From: Polynucleobacter sp. MWH-Spelu-300-X4
Lineage (GTDB): Bacteria > Pseudomonadota > Gammaproteobacteria > Burkholderiales > Burkholderiaceae
Direction of reading: 5' to 3'
DNA length: 64,000 bases
Assembly: GCF_018687515.1 (NCBI RefSeq)
Contig: NZ_CP061294.1
Coordinates: 496,001-560,000, forward strand
The notes beneath the pieces are model-generated. The model was given only the letters and a program-made list of their open reading frames with translations. It was not told where the DNA came from and made no database searches. Positions 19,881 through 28,335 of the stretch are shown here, piece by piece (within the stretch, counting starts at the first letter, position 1; each line of letters starts with the position of its first letter). The position numbers and the translations under genes are program-made.

Positions 19881-20896
19881 CATATATCGTGACTGGCGCA
19901 GCTGGCTTTATTGGATCAAATCTGGTTGAAGCGTTAAATAAACGCGGCATTAAGGATGTCATTGCTGTTGATGAGTTAAAGCCTGCTGATAAATATCGCA
20001 ATCTTGCCGATTTGGAAATTGCTGATTACTTAGATAAGTCAGAGTTTATTGAAGCTTTTGCTAAAGGAAAGTTTGGCAAGGTGGAGGCGGTTTTCCATGA
20101 GGGCGCTTGCTCTGACACGATGGAGACCGATGGCAAATACATGATGGCGAATAATTATCGCTATTCAATTGAATTGTTAGACATTTGTACAGAACAAAAG
20201 GTGCCATATCTTTACGCCTCTTCAGCTGCTACTTATGGTGGTTCTGATGTATTTAAAGAGAGTCGTGAATTTGAAAAGCCATTGAATGTTTATGGTTACT
20301 CAAAATTTTTATTTGATCAGGTAGTTCGCCAGCGTTTCTTGCAAAAGAAAACCACTGCTCAAGTAGTGGGTTTTAGATACTTTAACGTTTATGGCCCAAG
20401 AGAGTCTCATAAAGGTCGTATGGCGTCTGTGGCATTTCATCACTACCATCAGTTCTTGGAAACTCAAGCCGTGAAGTTGTTTGGTGAGTATGGTGGTTAT
20501 GCTCCTGGTGAACAAAAGCGGGACTTTGTTTCAGTGGAAGATGTGGTGAAAGTAAATTTATTCTTCCAAGATCACCCTGAGAAAAGCGGTATTTTTAATT
20601 TAGGAACTGGCCGAGCTCAGCCGTTTAATGATGTGGCGCGCTCAGTCATTAATAGTCTTCGCTCTATTGAAGGTGAAAGTGAGCTACCTTTGTCGGAATT
20701 GGTAGATGAGCGCTTGATTGAGTATGTGGCTTTTCCTGAAGCATTGCGTGGCAAATATCAATCATTTACACAGGCTGATTTGACTCATTTGAGAGCTGCT
20801 GGTTATCAAGATGATTTCTTGACTGTTGAGCAAGGTGTTAAGAAATACATGACTTGGTTGTCAGAAAATTCAGATTTTCTTGCCCAACCTTTGTAA
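19877..20896 (+). CDS. hldD: ADP-L-glycero-D-manno-heptose 6-epimerase
   Basis: A 339-aa extended short-chain dehydrogenase/reductase that epimerises ADP-heptose for the LPS core. The nucleotide motif [10 protein letters not shown] lies at 6-15. The catalytic region has SSAATYGG and the YGYSKFLFD Tyr/Lys pair, and [10 protein letters not shown] follows. NADP-type details were not resolved. Translation is coupled to hldA through the ATGA overlap. A terminator lies 44 bp after the stop. Confidence 0.95.
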   Translation: MTYIVTGAAGFIGSNLVEALNKRGIKDVIAVDELKPADKYRNLADLEIADYLDKSEFIEAFAKGKFGKVEAVFHEGACSDTMETDGKYMMANNYRYSIELLDICTEQKVPYLYASSAATYGGSDVFKESREFEKPLNVYGYSKFLFDQVVRQRFLQKKTTAQVVGFRYFNVYGPRESHKGRMASVAFHHYHQFLETQAVKLFGEYGGYAPGEQKRDFVSVEDVVKVNLFFQDHPEKSGIFNLGTGRAQPFNDVARSVINSLRSIEGESELPLSELVDERLIEYVAFPEALRGKYQSFTQADLTHLRAAGYQDDFLTVEQGVKKYMTWLSENSDFLAQPL

Positions 20897-20940
20897 GCAT
20901 CTTTAGTTCAGTCAACCTACAGACTGCTAATTCGTTCTAG

Positions 20941-20969
20941 AAAAGCTTCATCAGTCGATGGAGCTTTTT
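20941..20969 (+). terminator. Terminator after hldD
   Basis: AAAAGCTTCATC (20941-20952) pairs with GATGGAGCTTTT (20957-20968), with one T-G pair and loop AGTC, followed by a T-rich tract. It ends the lapB-hldA-hldD run and lies 18 bp before the ComEA-like ORF, so that gene's ribosome site (GGAGGAG) sits immediately after it. Confidence 0.85.
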
Positions 20970-20986
20970 CTTTTGGAGGAGTTTGT

Positions 20987-21400
20987 ATGTTATTTAAAAA
21001 TACGAGTGTCTTAAAGGTGGCCGGTTTAGCCTTAAGTGGGTTGTTGGGCTGGTTTTTATTAAGCGGAAGTGCCCATGCAGCTGTTGAGGTCAATTCTGCA
21101 GATCAAGCGGCTTTAGAGTCAGTTAGAGGCCTAGGGCCGTCTAAAGCTAAGGCGATTTTGGCGGAAAGGAAAAAGAATGGTCCTTTTAAAGATGCGGCAG
21201 ATTTGCATGGAAGAGTGAAGGGTATCGGTGAAAAAACAGTGGAGCGGTTGATGGGTAACGGCTTGCTGGTTAATGGCAAGTCAACCGCTGCTGCGGGGCC
21301 CTCTAAAAAAGTCAAAGCGGCTGATAAAGGTTTTGAGAAGGCAGATGGCCCAGTTAAACAAGTTAGGCAACGAAAGGCCAAAGAAGAGAAAAAAGAATAA
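20987..21400 (+). CDS. ComEA-like secreted helix-hairpin-helix protein
   Basis: A 137-aa protein with a signal peptide (residues 1-32, cleavage near SAHAA). Residues about 35-95 form two helix-hairpin-helix motifs: VNSADQAALESVRGLGPSKAKAILAERK and HGRVKGIGEKTVERL. ComEA-type proteins bind incoming double-stranded DNA in the periplasm during natural transformation. The tail (about 100-137) is rich in Lys and Glu and probably disordered. It has a strong GGAGGAG ribosome site. It could be a general periplasmic DNA-binding protein; no other competence gene is adjacent. Confidence 0.8.
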   Translation: MLFKNTSVLKVAGLALSGLLGWFLLSGSAHAAVEVNSADQAALESVRGLGPSKAKAILAERKKNGPFKDAADLHGRVKGIGEKTVERLMGNGLLVNGKSTAAAGPSKKVKAADKGFEKADGPVKQVRQRKAKEEKKE

Positions 21401-21440
21401 AAAGAGCAAACCTATTTTTTAAATTGATTTAATTAAAAAA

Positions 21441-21492
21441 TTAGGCATATGGATACAATCAACTTATATTAAGATTGAACACATATGCCTAA
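21441..21492 (+). promoter_or_regulatory. Two-tier inverted repeat covering the cysM start codon
   Basis: Outer arms TTAGGCATATG (21441-21451) and CATATGCCTAA (21482-21492) are perfect 11-bp complements. Inside them, after 4 nt on each side, CAATC (21456-21460) and GATTG (21473-21477) are also complementary, leaving a 12-nt AT-rich loop. The right outer arm contains the cysM ATG (21485-21487). In RNA this would hide the start codon. If transcription starts inside the repeat, it would instead act as a DNA operator. No Shine-Dalgarno sequence is present. Confidence 0.6.
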
Positions 21493-22414
21493 CCTAACAT
21501 CTAAGACAACACCTAACTATCCCACCATTGCTCAAACTGTTGGCCATACGCCATTAGTTCGTTTGCAGCGTATCCCAGGCCCTGAAAATGCTGCTAGAAA
21601 TAACATTATCTTGGGGAAGATGGAGGGGAATAACCCAGCGGGTTCCGTCAAGGATCGACCTGCTTTATCTATGTTCTTGCGCGCTGAGGAGCGTGGCGAT
21701 ATTAAGCCTGGTGATACCTTGATTGAGGCAACCAGTGGTAATACGGGGATTGCTTTAGCCATGGTGGCAGCGATTTTGGGTTACAAGATTATTTTAGTGA
21801 TGCCTGAGAATCAGAGTATTGAGCGTCGCCAAAGTATGGCAGCTTATGGTGCTGAATTAGTATTGACCCCATCAACGGGCGGTATGGAGTATGCCAGAGA
21901 CTATGCTGAGCAATTACAGCGAGAAGGTAAGGGTAAGATTCTGGATCAGTTCTCCAATAAAGATAATCCTTTAGCGCATATTGAATCGACTGGTCCTGAG
22001 ATTTGGCAAGATACACATGGTCAAGTGACGCATTTTGTTTCTGCGATGGGTACAACAGGAACAATTACGGGTGTATCTATCTATCTAAAAGAGCAAAATC
22101 CAAATATTCAAATTATTGGCGCGCAACCAGAAGAAGGTTCGCAGATTCCGGGTATTCGTAAATGGTCTCCAGATTACATCCCTAAGATTTATGCTGATGC
22201 CAAAGTTGATCGAATTGAGTATGTGAGTCAGGCAGCGGCGGAAGATATGACTAGGCGTTTGGCTAGGGAAGAGGGTATTTTTTGTGGGATTTCTGCTGCT
22301 GGTGCATTAGTTGTGGCTTTGCGTATTGCCGAGCGTGTTGAGAATGCGACGATTGTGTTTATCGTGTGTGATAGAGGCGATCGTTATTTATCAACGGGCG
22401 TTTTCCCTGCTTAA
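21485..22414 (+). CDS. cysM: Cysteine synthase B (O-acetylserine sulfhydrylase)
   Basis: A 309-aa PLP enzyme that makes cysteine from O-acetylserine with sulfide or thiosulfate. The PLP lysine is Lys56 in NPAGSVKDRPA. EATSGNTGIALA binds substrate and phosphate, and GTTGTITG anchors the cofactor. RKWSPDYIPKIYADAKVD is of the CysM rather than CysK type. The start codon lies inside an inverted repeat and has no ribosome site, so initiation may be controlled. It ends 19 bp from convergent mltB with only an AT-rich palindrome between. Confidence 0.95.
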   Translation: MPNLTSKTTPNYPTIAQTVGHTPLVRLQRIPGPENAARNNIILGKMEGNNPAGSVKDRPALSMFLRAEERGDIKPGDTLIEATSGNTGIALAMVAAILGYKIILVMPENQSIERRQSMAAYGAELVLTPSTGGMEYARDYAEQLQREGKGKILDQFSNKDNPLAHIESTGPEIWQDTHGQVTHFVSAMGTTGTITGVSIYLKEQNPNIQIIGAQPEEGSQIPGIRKWSPDYIPKIYADAKVDRIEYVSQAAAEDMTRRLAREEGIFCGISAAGALVVALRIAERVENATIVFIVCDRGDRYLSTGVFPA

Positions 22415-22433
22415 TTGACGCTGAAATAAATAA

Positions 22434-23678
22434 TTAATTATTTTGATTGGCTTGACTAATATTTTTTGATTTTTTGGCAGAAGCCTTCTTAGAGGGCTTC
22501 TTTGTTTTTTTGACGGACTTTTTTGCAATGGTAGCCTCCGATAAAGGCGTGCCTCTTAATGCATCCGCAAATTCTGCAACTGACTGAGCGTAAAAAAAGC
22601 TACGGTTGTAATCGCAAATAGCAATAAAGTTTCGTAGGCCAATGACATATTGAACTTCTGTTTCACCATTGCTGGTAGGGCTTGGCAAATCAACCACTAA
22701 GCTTGGTGTTGACTCTGGCAATGTTGAAGATTCAATTATTTTTTCTTTTATTAACTGCCCTAGCTGCAATTTTGCTTTGGGTTCGCCATCGGCCAATTTT
22801 TGAGCAATTGCTAATGTCTCGTTACTCATCATCATTTTTAAGTAAACCGGCTCATCTTTTACCCAGCCATGCATCTTTAAAAAATTGCCGACACTGGCAA
22901 TGGCATCTTCAGGGGAGTTGCGTAAGTCGATCTTGCCATCTTTGTCTCCATCAATGCCAAATTTTCTGATGCTACTTGGCATGAATTGGGGTAATCCAAT
23001 CGCGCCTGCATAAGATCCTGTTTGGTTTAAGCAACTCTTAAATAATTTGGACTTTGGGTTTTCCTGCCAACACAATAAAATTAAATCTTCTAACTGATTT
23101 TTAAATAAGGTTTCACGACTCGCTCTATTAGGTGTGTTTGGGTATTGGAATCCTAGTGTGATGAGTGTGTCTTTGGTCGAAAAGGTTCCCATCTGTTTGC
23201 CATAGATGGTTTCAACACCAATAATGGCTACGATGATTTCTGGTGGGACACCTGTTTGTTGTGAAACTTCTTTGATAAACGATTGGTGCTTCGCCCAGAA
23301 TTGCTGCCCCGCAGCAAGTCTTTTTGGTTCAACAAATCGACTGCGATAAACCTTCCAGTTTTTTTGAAATCCTGGCGGAGGTGGCAAGACGAGTTTTCTG
23401 ATGGATGGGATGCTCTTGGCGTCCTCAAAGGCTAGGTTAAGTTCAGCTAAAGGTATTTGATGGTCTTTACTTATTTTTTCTAAGAATGGCTTAAGGGCAT
23501 CGGGTTTTTGTTCGCTGATCTGAAGTTCTTCTGTGGGGGTGTTGCTAATGGAAATATCTTTTGTTGGGTTACTTGGAAGCGATGAGCAACCGGATAGAAC
23601 AAATATAAAGAGTAGGGCGCTTAAGCCTAATTTGGCTTGGGAAGTACCGCTTAAATGGGTTATGGTCTTATTTAGCAA
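22434..23678 (-). CDS. mltB: Membrane-bound lytic murein transglycosylase B
   Basis: A 414-aa outer-membrane lipoprotein that cleaves peptidoglycan between MurNAc and GlcNAc with 1,6-anhydro formation. The lipobox LSGC puts the lipidated cysteine at Cys31. The catalytic Glu is Glu156 in AIIGVETIYGK. GAIGLPQFMPSSIR and the DGDKDGKIDL region (the calcium-site equivalent of Slt35) follow. The C terminus ends in a Lys/Ser-rich tail (about 390-414) that is longer than in E. coli MltB. It is divergent from the HDAC-family gene. Confidence 0.93.
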   Translation of the reverse strand: MLNKTITHLSGTSQAKLGLSALLFIFVLSGCSSLPSNPTKDISISNTPTEELQISEQKPDALKPFLEKISKDHQIPLAELNLAFEDAKSIPSIRKLVLPPPPGFQKNWKVYRSRFVEPKRLAAGQQFWAKHQSFIKEVSQQTGVPPEIIVAIIGVETIYGKQMGTFSTKDTLITLGFQYPNTPNRASRETLFKNQLEDLILLCWQENPKSKLFKSCLNQTGSYAGAIGLPQFMPSSIRKFGIDGDKDGKIDLRNSPEDAIASVGNFLKMHGWVKDEPVYLKMMMSNETLAIAQKLADGEPKAKLQLGQLIKEKIIESSTLPESTPSLVVDLPSPTSNGETEVQYVIGLRNFIAICDYNRSFFYAQSVAEFADALRGTPLSEATIAKKSVKKTKKPSKKASAKKSKNISQANQNN

Positions 23679-23795
23679 TTGTGGAAGTAGAACTTAAATT
23701 AGGATTTAATGGATGTTCAAGTAATTAGTGTGTAATTTTATAAATGAATAATGAACTAGATAAACCAATTATTCCATTGAATCATTCAGATTGAT

Positions 23796-24719
23796 ATGAG
23801 TACTGCCTACATAAGTCATCCAGATTGTTTGCGCCATGAAATGGGGCGGCATCATCCTGAATGTCCGCAGCGTTTGCAGGCGATTGAAGATCAATTAATT
23901 CTGAGTCGGATTGATTGTTATTTGACGCGCATTGATCCGCCTTTAGCAACGGAAGAACAGCTGGCATTGGTCCACACTCAGGATCATATTGATTTCATCA
24001 AATCTCATGCTCCTGAATCTGGGTATTACTCGATTGATGGCGATACAACGATGAACGCGCATACTTGGCAGGCTGCTTTACGTTCCGCCGGAGGTGCTAT
24101 TGCAGCAGTTGATGCCGTGATGAGCGGTGAAGTAAAAAATGCTTTTACTTGTTTGAGACCTCCTGGGCATCATGCTGAGCCACATCTAGCGATGGGTTTT
24201 TGTTTCTTTAATAATATTGCGATTGCTGCAAAACATGCTTTAGAGAAGCATGGTGTAGATCGAGTCGCCATCATTGATTTTGATGTTCACCATGGCAATG
24301 GTACGGAGGCCGCATTTAAAAACGACCCGCGTGTTTTGATGTGCAGTTATTTTCAGCATCCTTTTTATCCTTATTCTGGGGCGGATGTTGATTTGCCTAA
24401 TATGGTTAATGTGCCATTGCCTGCTTATACGGATGGTGTCGCTGTTAGAGAGGTGGTTGAGTTAGCTTGGTTACCTCGTTTAAGAGAATTTAAGCCACAA
24501 CTTATTTTGATTTCTGCGGGTTTTGATGCCCACAGGGAAGATGATATGGGGCAAATGGCCTTGGTAGAGGCAGATTATGCATGGATCACTCGTCAACTTA
24601 TGACAGTTGCCAATGAAACCGCTCAGGGACGTATTGTGAGTTGTCTAGAGGGTGGTTACAGCCTATCTGCACTAGCTAGAAGTGTTGTTGCTCATTTGAA
24701 AGAATTAGCCGATCTATAA
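23796..24719 (+). CDS. HDAC/AcuC-family zinc deacetylase
   Basis: A 307-aa arginase/deacetylase-fold hydrolase. Charge-relay histidines are His125 and His126 in PPGHHAEP. The zinc ligands are Asp163 and His165 in DFDVHHGNGT and Asp244 in AGFDAHRED. The transition-state Tyr lies in LEGGYSL. All catalytic residues of active class II-like bacterial deacetylases are present. Possible substrates are acetyl-lysine in proteins such as acyl-CoA synthetases, acetylpolyamines or acetoin-linked targets. The next gene is an acyl-CoA synthetase, a known class of acetylation-controlled enzyme, so a regulatory link is plausible but inferred. Confidence 0.85.
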   Translation: MSTAYISHPDCLRHEMGRHHPECPQRLQAIEDQLILSRIDCYLTRIDPPLATEEQLALVHTQDHIDFIKSHAPESGYYSIDGDTTMNAHTWQAALRSAGGAIAAVDAVMSGEVKNAFTCLRPPGHHAEPHLAMGFCFFNNIAIAAKHALEKHGVDRVAIIDFDVHHGNGTEAAFKNDPRVLMCSYFQHPFYPYSGADVDLPNMVNVPLPAYTDGVAVREVVELAWLPRLREFKPQLILISAGFDAHREDDMGQMALVEADYAWITRQLMTVANETAQGRIVSCLEGGYSLSALARSVVAHLKELADL

Positions 24720-24840
24720 CTAAAGGTTCGGTTTTATAAGGGGAATCCCTAAAAATGGTTCGAAGCCAGTCCAGATGGTGATACTGTTTGACGTTTCGAG
24801 CAATTGTGATTGTTTTATTTAAAGGCGGAGTGTATTGAGT

Positions 24841-26493
24841 ATGTCTAATATTTATGAGCATGGCTTAGATAAGAATGCCGCAAATTTTTCTCCTATTACC
24901 CCTATTAGTTTTATTGAACGGGCTGCCAAAATTTATCCTAATAAGGTAGCAGTGATTCATGGTGGTTTGAGAAGAACTTGGTCCGAAACTTATGCAAGAA
25001 CAAGGCAATTAGCGAGTGCTTTGATTAAGGCAGGTGTTGGTGTTGGTGATACGGTCGCTGTGATGTTGCCTAATACACCTCCCATGGTCGAAGCTCATTT
25101 TGGGGTGCCAATGGTGGGGGCGGTACTTAACTCTTTGAACACCCGTTTAGATCCTGAAGCCATTGCGTTTATGTTGAATCACGGTGAAGCAAAGGTCGTG
25201 ATTGTCGACCCTGAATTTAGTGGCGTGATGAAGAAAGCTTTGGCTATGGCGAAAGCTGAGTCACCAAGAGATATTTTGGTGATTGATGTGATTGATAAAG
25301 AATATGAAGGTGCTAGCGAAAAATTAGGTTCGGTTGATTACGATACATTTATCGCAGGCGGTGACCCTAATCATGCTTGGCGGATGCCGAAAGACGAGTG
25401 GGAGTCCATTTGCCTTAACTACACCTCTGGTACAACGGGCAATCCAAAAGGGGTGGTGTATCACCACCGTGGTGCTGCAATTAATGCTGTTTCTAATATT
25501 CTCGAGTGGGATATGCCCAAGCATCCAGTTTATCTTTGGACGCTCCCCATGTTCCATTGCAATGGTTGGTGTTTCCCGTGGACAGTAGCAGCTAGAGCTG
25601 GTGTCAACGTTTGTTTAAGAAGGGTGGATGCCAAGTCTATTTTTGAAGCAATGAAAACCCATGGTGTCACGCATTATTGTGCTGCGCCGATTGTGCATGG
25701 TTTATTGGTGAATGCATCTGAGGAATTAAAAGCAGGTGTGCCAACAGGTGTGAAAGGCATGGTGGCTGGTGCAGCGCCTCCAGCAGCCATGATTGAGGGT
25801 ATGGAAAAAATGGGCTTTGACCTAACCCATGTGTATGGTTTGACTGAGGTTTATGGTCCTGCCGCCGTTTGCGTCAAGCATGATGAATGGAAAGACATTG
25901 ATATTGGTGAGCGTGCTAGATTGAATGCTCGTCAAGGTGTGCGTTATCACATGCAAGAAGCTGTAACCGTGATGGATCCTGAGACTATGCAACCGGTGCC
26001 GGCCGATGGTGAGACCATGGGAGAAATCATGTTCCGTGGCAATATCACTATGAAGGGGTATCTTAAAAATCCTAAGGCGACTCAAGAAGCCTTCGAGGGT
26101 GGTTGGTTCCACTCTGGGGATTTGGCGGTGATGTACCCGGATGGTTACGTCAAAATTAAAGACCGTAGTAAAGACATCATTATTTCTGGTGGTGAAAATA
26201 TATCTTCAATTGAAGTGGAGGATGTTTTGTATCGTCACCCTGCAGTTTTAGCAGCGGCAGTGGTTGCGAAACCGGATGCTAAATGGGGTGAGACACCTTG
26301 CGCATTTTTAGAGGTTAAGCCTGACGCCAATGTCACAGCAGAAGATATCGTTGCTCACTGTAAGAAGCATTTAGCTGGATTTAAGATTCCTAGAGCGGTT
26401 GTTTTTGGTGAATTACCTAAAACCTCCACGGGCAAAATCCAGAAGTTTGAATTGCGTAAAAAAGCTGGGTCCGCAACCGCTATCGACGTATAA
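24841..26493 (+). CDS. Acyl-CoA synthetase, DmdB-like AMP-forming ligase
   Basis: A 550-aa AMP-forming acyl-CoA synthetase that activates a carboxylic acid with ATP and CoA. The P-loop-like motif YTSGTTGNPKG lies at 184-194, the gate region PMFHCNGWCFPW at about 226-237, and the C-terminal catalytic lysine in KTSTGKIQKF. The HCNGW block and length match the medium-chain/3-methylmercaptopropionate ligase (DmdB) branch. ATG 24841 is chosen because GGAG lies 10 nt upstream; a TTG two codons earlier is only 4 nt from it. ETF and acyl-CoA dehydrogenase genes follow. Substrate is not proven: short- or medium-chain acids are equally possible. Confidence 0.85.
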   Translation: MSNIYEHGLDKNAANFSPITPISFIERAAKIYPNKVAVIHGGLRRTWSETYARTRQLASALIKAGVGVGDTVAVMLPNTPPMVEAHFGVPMVGAVLNSLNTRLDPEAIAFMLNHGEAKVVIVDPEFSGVMKKALAMAKAESPRDILVIDVIDKEYEGASEKLGSVDYDTFIAGGDPNHAWRMPKDEWESICLNYTSGTTGNPKGVVYHHRGAAINAVSNILEWDMPKHPVYLWTLPMFHCNGWCFPWTVAARAGVNVCLRRVDAKSIFEAMKTHGVTHYCAAPIVHGLLVNASEELKAGVPTGVKGMVAGAAPPAAMIEGMEKMGFDLTHVYGLTEVYGPAAVCVKHDEWKDIDIGERARLNARQGVRYHMQEAVTVMDPETMQPVPADGETMGEIMFRGNITMKGYLKNPKATQEAFEGGWFHSGDLAVMYPDGYVKIKDRSKDIIISGGENISSIEVEDVLYRHPAVLAAAVVAKPDAKWGETPCAFLEVKPDANVTAEDIVAHCKKHLAGFKIPRAVVFGELPKTSTGKIQKFELRKKAGSATAIDV

Positions 26494-26504
26494 AATAAAG
26501 CATA

Positions 26505-26552
26505 GTGCGTTTTTATTGGACTCAACCCTAAAAGAGCTCCAATAGGACGCAC
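26505..26552. repeat. Interrupted stem-loop between the acyl-CoA synthetase gene and etfB
   Basis: Left arm segments GTGCGT (26505-26510), TATTGGA (26514-26520) and CTC pair in order with GAG (26534-26536), TCCAATA (26538-26544) and ACGCAC (26547-26552), leaving a 10-nt loop and small bulges. About 16 base pairs form. No T-tract follows, so it is not a standard terminator. It starts 12 nt after the stop codon of the synthetase gene. It could be an RNA processing or stability element, an attenuator, or a protein-binding dyad. Confidence 0.6.
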
Positions 26553-26635
26553 AATGTCGTGTTGGCGATAGTTTGCACCCTAAAACGGTGTCAGCATCTC
26601 TCTCATTCGTGAATTCTTATAAATAGGCAAACAGT

Positions 26636-27385
26636 ATGAAAATTTTGGTCGCTGTTAAACGAGTGGTCGACTACAACGTGAAGGTGCGCGTGAAGTCTGA
26701 TAACTCAGGTATTGATACTGCTAACGTAAAAATGAGCATGAACCCTTTTGATGAAATCGCTGTTGAGGAAGCGGTTCGTCTTAAAGAGGCTGGTATCGCT
26801 ACAGAGGTTGTGGCTGTTTCTTGTGGTGTGGCGCAAAGCCAAGAAACTCTAAGAACAGCGATGGCAATTGGCGCAGACAGAGGTGTTTTGGTTGAGACTG
26901 ATGCTGAATTGCAACCTTTAGCCGTGGCAAAAATTCTAAAAGCTTTGGTAGATAAAGAGCAGCCGCAATTAATCATATTAGGCAAGCAGGCGATTGACGA
27001 TGACAGCAATCAAACGGGTCAGATGTTGGCTGCTTTATTGAATTTGCCGCAAGCAACTTTTGCCTCAAAAGTACAGGTGGCTGACGGTAAGGCTACGGTT
27101 ACTCGTGAAGTAGATGGTGGTTTAGAGACCTTGGCCTTGGCATTGCCAGCGGTGGTAACAACAGATTTGCGTTTGAATGAACCGCGTTATGTCACTTTGC
27201 CTAACATCATGAAGGCAAAGAAAAAACCATTAGAGACTATCAAGCCTGATGATTTAGGTGTCGATGTTGCGCCTCGTATTAAAACAATCAAAGTTGAAGA
27301 GCCTCCTAAGCGTAGCGCTGGTGTGATGGTGGCTGATGTTAAGGCTTTGGTAGAAAAACTAAAAAATGAAGCGAAGGTGATCTAA
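26636..27385 (+). CDS. etfB: Electron transfer flavoprotein subunit beta
   Basis: A 249-aa ETF beta subunit that binds AMP and, with EtfA-FAD, carries electrons from acyl-CoA dehydrogenases to ETF-quinone oxidoreductase. [18 protein letters not shown] at the N terminus, [19 protein letters not shown] and the [15 protein letters not shown] signature are typical. It is followed directly by etfA with no gap. A TATAAA hexamer at 26619-26624 lies just upstream of the ATG. Confidence 0.95.
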   Translation: MKILVAVKRVVDYNVKVRVKSDNSGIDTANVKMSMNPFDEIAVEEAVRLKEAGIATEVVAVSCGVAQSQETLRTAMAIGADRGVLVETDAELQPLAVAKILKALVDKEQPQLIILGKQAIDDDSNQTGQMLAALLNLPQATFASKVQVADGKATVTREVDGGLETLALALPAVVTTDLRLNEPRYVTLPNIMKAKKKPLETIKPDDLGVDVAPRIKTIKVEEPPKRSAGVMVADVKALVEKLKNEAKVI

Positions 27386-28321
27386 ATGACTTCACTCGTA
27401 ATTGCAGAACACGATAATCAATCTTTAAAGGCCGCGACATTAAATGCGGTAACCGCTGCGTTAGCTTGTGGTGGCGATGTGCATGTATTAGTGGCTGGCC
27501 ATCAAGCCAGTGGTGCAGCGACTGCGGCAGCACAAGTGGCTGGTGTGGCTAAAGTCATTCATGTAGATGCTGCCCACTTGGAGCATCAGTTAGGTGAAAA
27601 CTTGGCGGAACAAGTTCTTGCGATAGCAAGTAACTACAGCCATATCTTGGCGCCTGCAACGGCCATTGGTAAAAATGTGTTGCCTCGTGTGGCGGCTAAA
27701 TTAGATGTGGCGCAAGTATCGGATATTACAAAAGTAATTTCAGCAGATACTTTTGAGCGCCCTATCTATGCAGGTAATGCGGTAGCAACCGTGCAAGCAA
27801 CGGATGCTACTAAAGTGATTACTGTGCGTACAACAGGTTTTGATGCGGCTGCATCTACTGGTGGATCTGCAGCGGTTGAAACAGTTGCTGCTGTGTCTGA
27901 TAGTGGTAAAGCCAGTTTTGTCAGCAAAGAAGTGAGTCATTCAGACCGTCCAGAACTTACTGCTGCAAAAATCATTGTTTCAGGTGGTCGCGGATTGGGT
28001 TCTGGTGAGCAGTTCCATGCTGTGATGGAGCCTTTAGCTGATAAGTTGGGTGCTGCTTTAGGTGCCTCACGCGCAGCTGTGGATGCGGGTTTTGTACCTA
28101 ATGATTACCAAGTTGGTCAAACAGGAAAAATTGTCGCGCCTCAGTTATATGTGGCAGTCGGTATTTCTGGTGCGATTCAGCATTTGGCGGGTATGAAAGA
28201 TTCAAAAGTGATTGTTGCAATCAATAAAGATCCTGAGGCGCCAATTTTTGGTGTTGCGGATTACGGTTTGGTCGCTGATTTGTTTACAGCTGTACCAGAA
28301 TTAATTGCGGAATTAGGATAA
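27386..28321 (+). CDS. etfA: Electron transfer flavoprotein subunit alpha
   Basis: A 311-aa ETF alpha subunit. The C-terminal FAD domain has [33 protein letters not shown] in two halves, and [16 protein letters not shown]. The ATG begins immediately after the etfB stop. It pairs with etfB and the acyl-CoA dehydrogenase 14 bp downstream. Confidence 0.95.
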   Translation: MTSLVIAEHDNQSLKAATLNAVTAALACGGDVHVLVAGHQASGAATAAAQVAGVAKVIHVDAAHLEHQLGENLAEQVLAIASNYSHILAPATAIGKNVLPRVAAKLDVAQVSDITKVISADTFERPIYAGNAVATVQATDATKVITVRTTGFDAAASTGGSAAVETVAAVSDSGKASFVSKEVSHSDRPELTAAKIIVSGGRGLGSGEQFHAVMEPLADKLGAALGASRAAVDAGFVPNDYQVGQTGKIVAPQLYVAVGISGAIQHLAGMKDSKVIVAINKDPEAPIFGVADYGLVADLFTAVPELIAELG

Positions 28322-28335
28322 TTTAGGAAAACACC

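Noticed and set aside
22428-22443. 16-bp palindrome AAATAATTAATTATTT between cysM and mltB
   Set aside because: It is AT-only, with a weak stem and no T-tract; it could arise by chance in an AT-rich gap and is not called a terminator.
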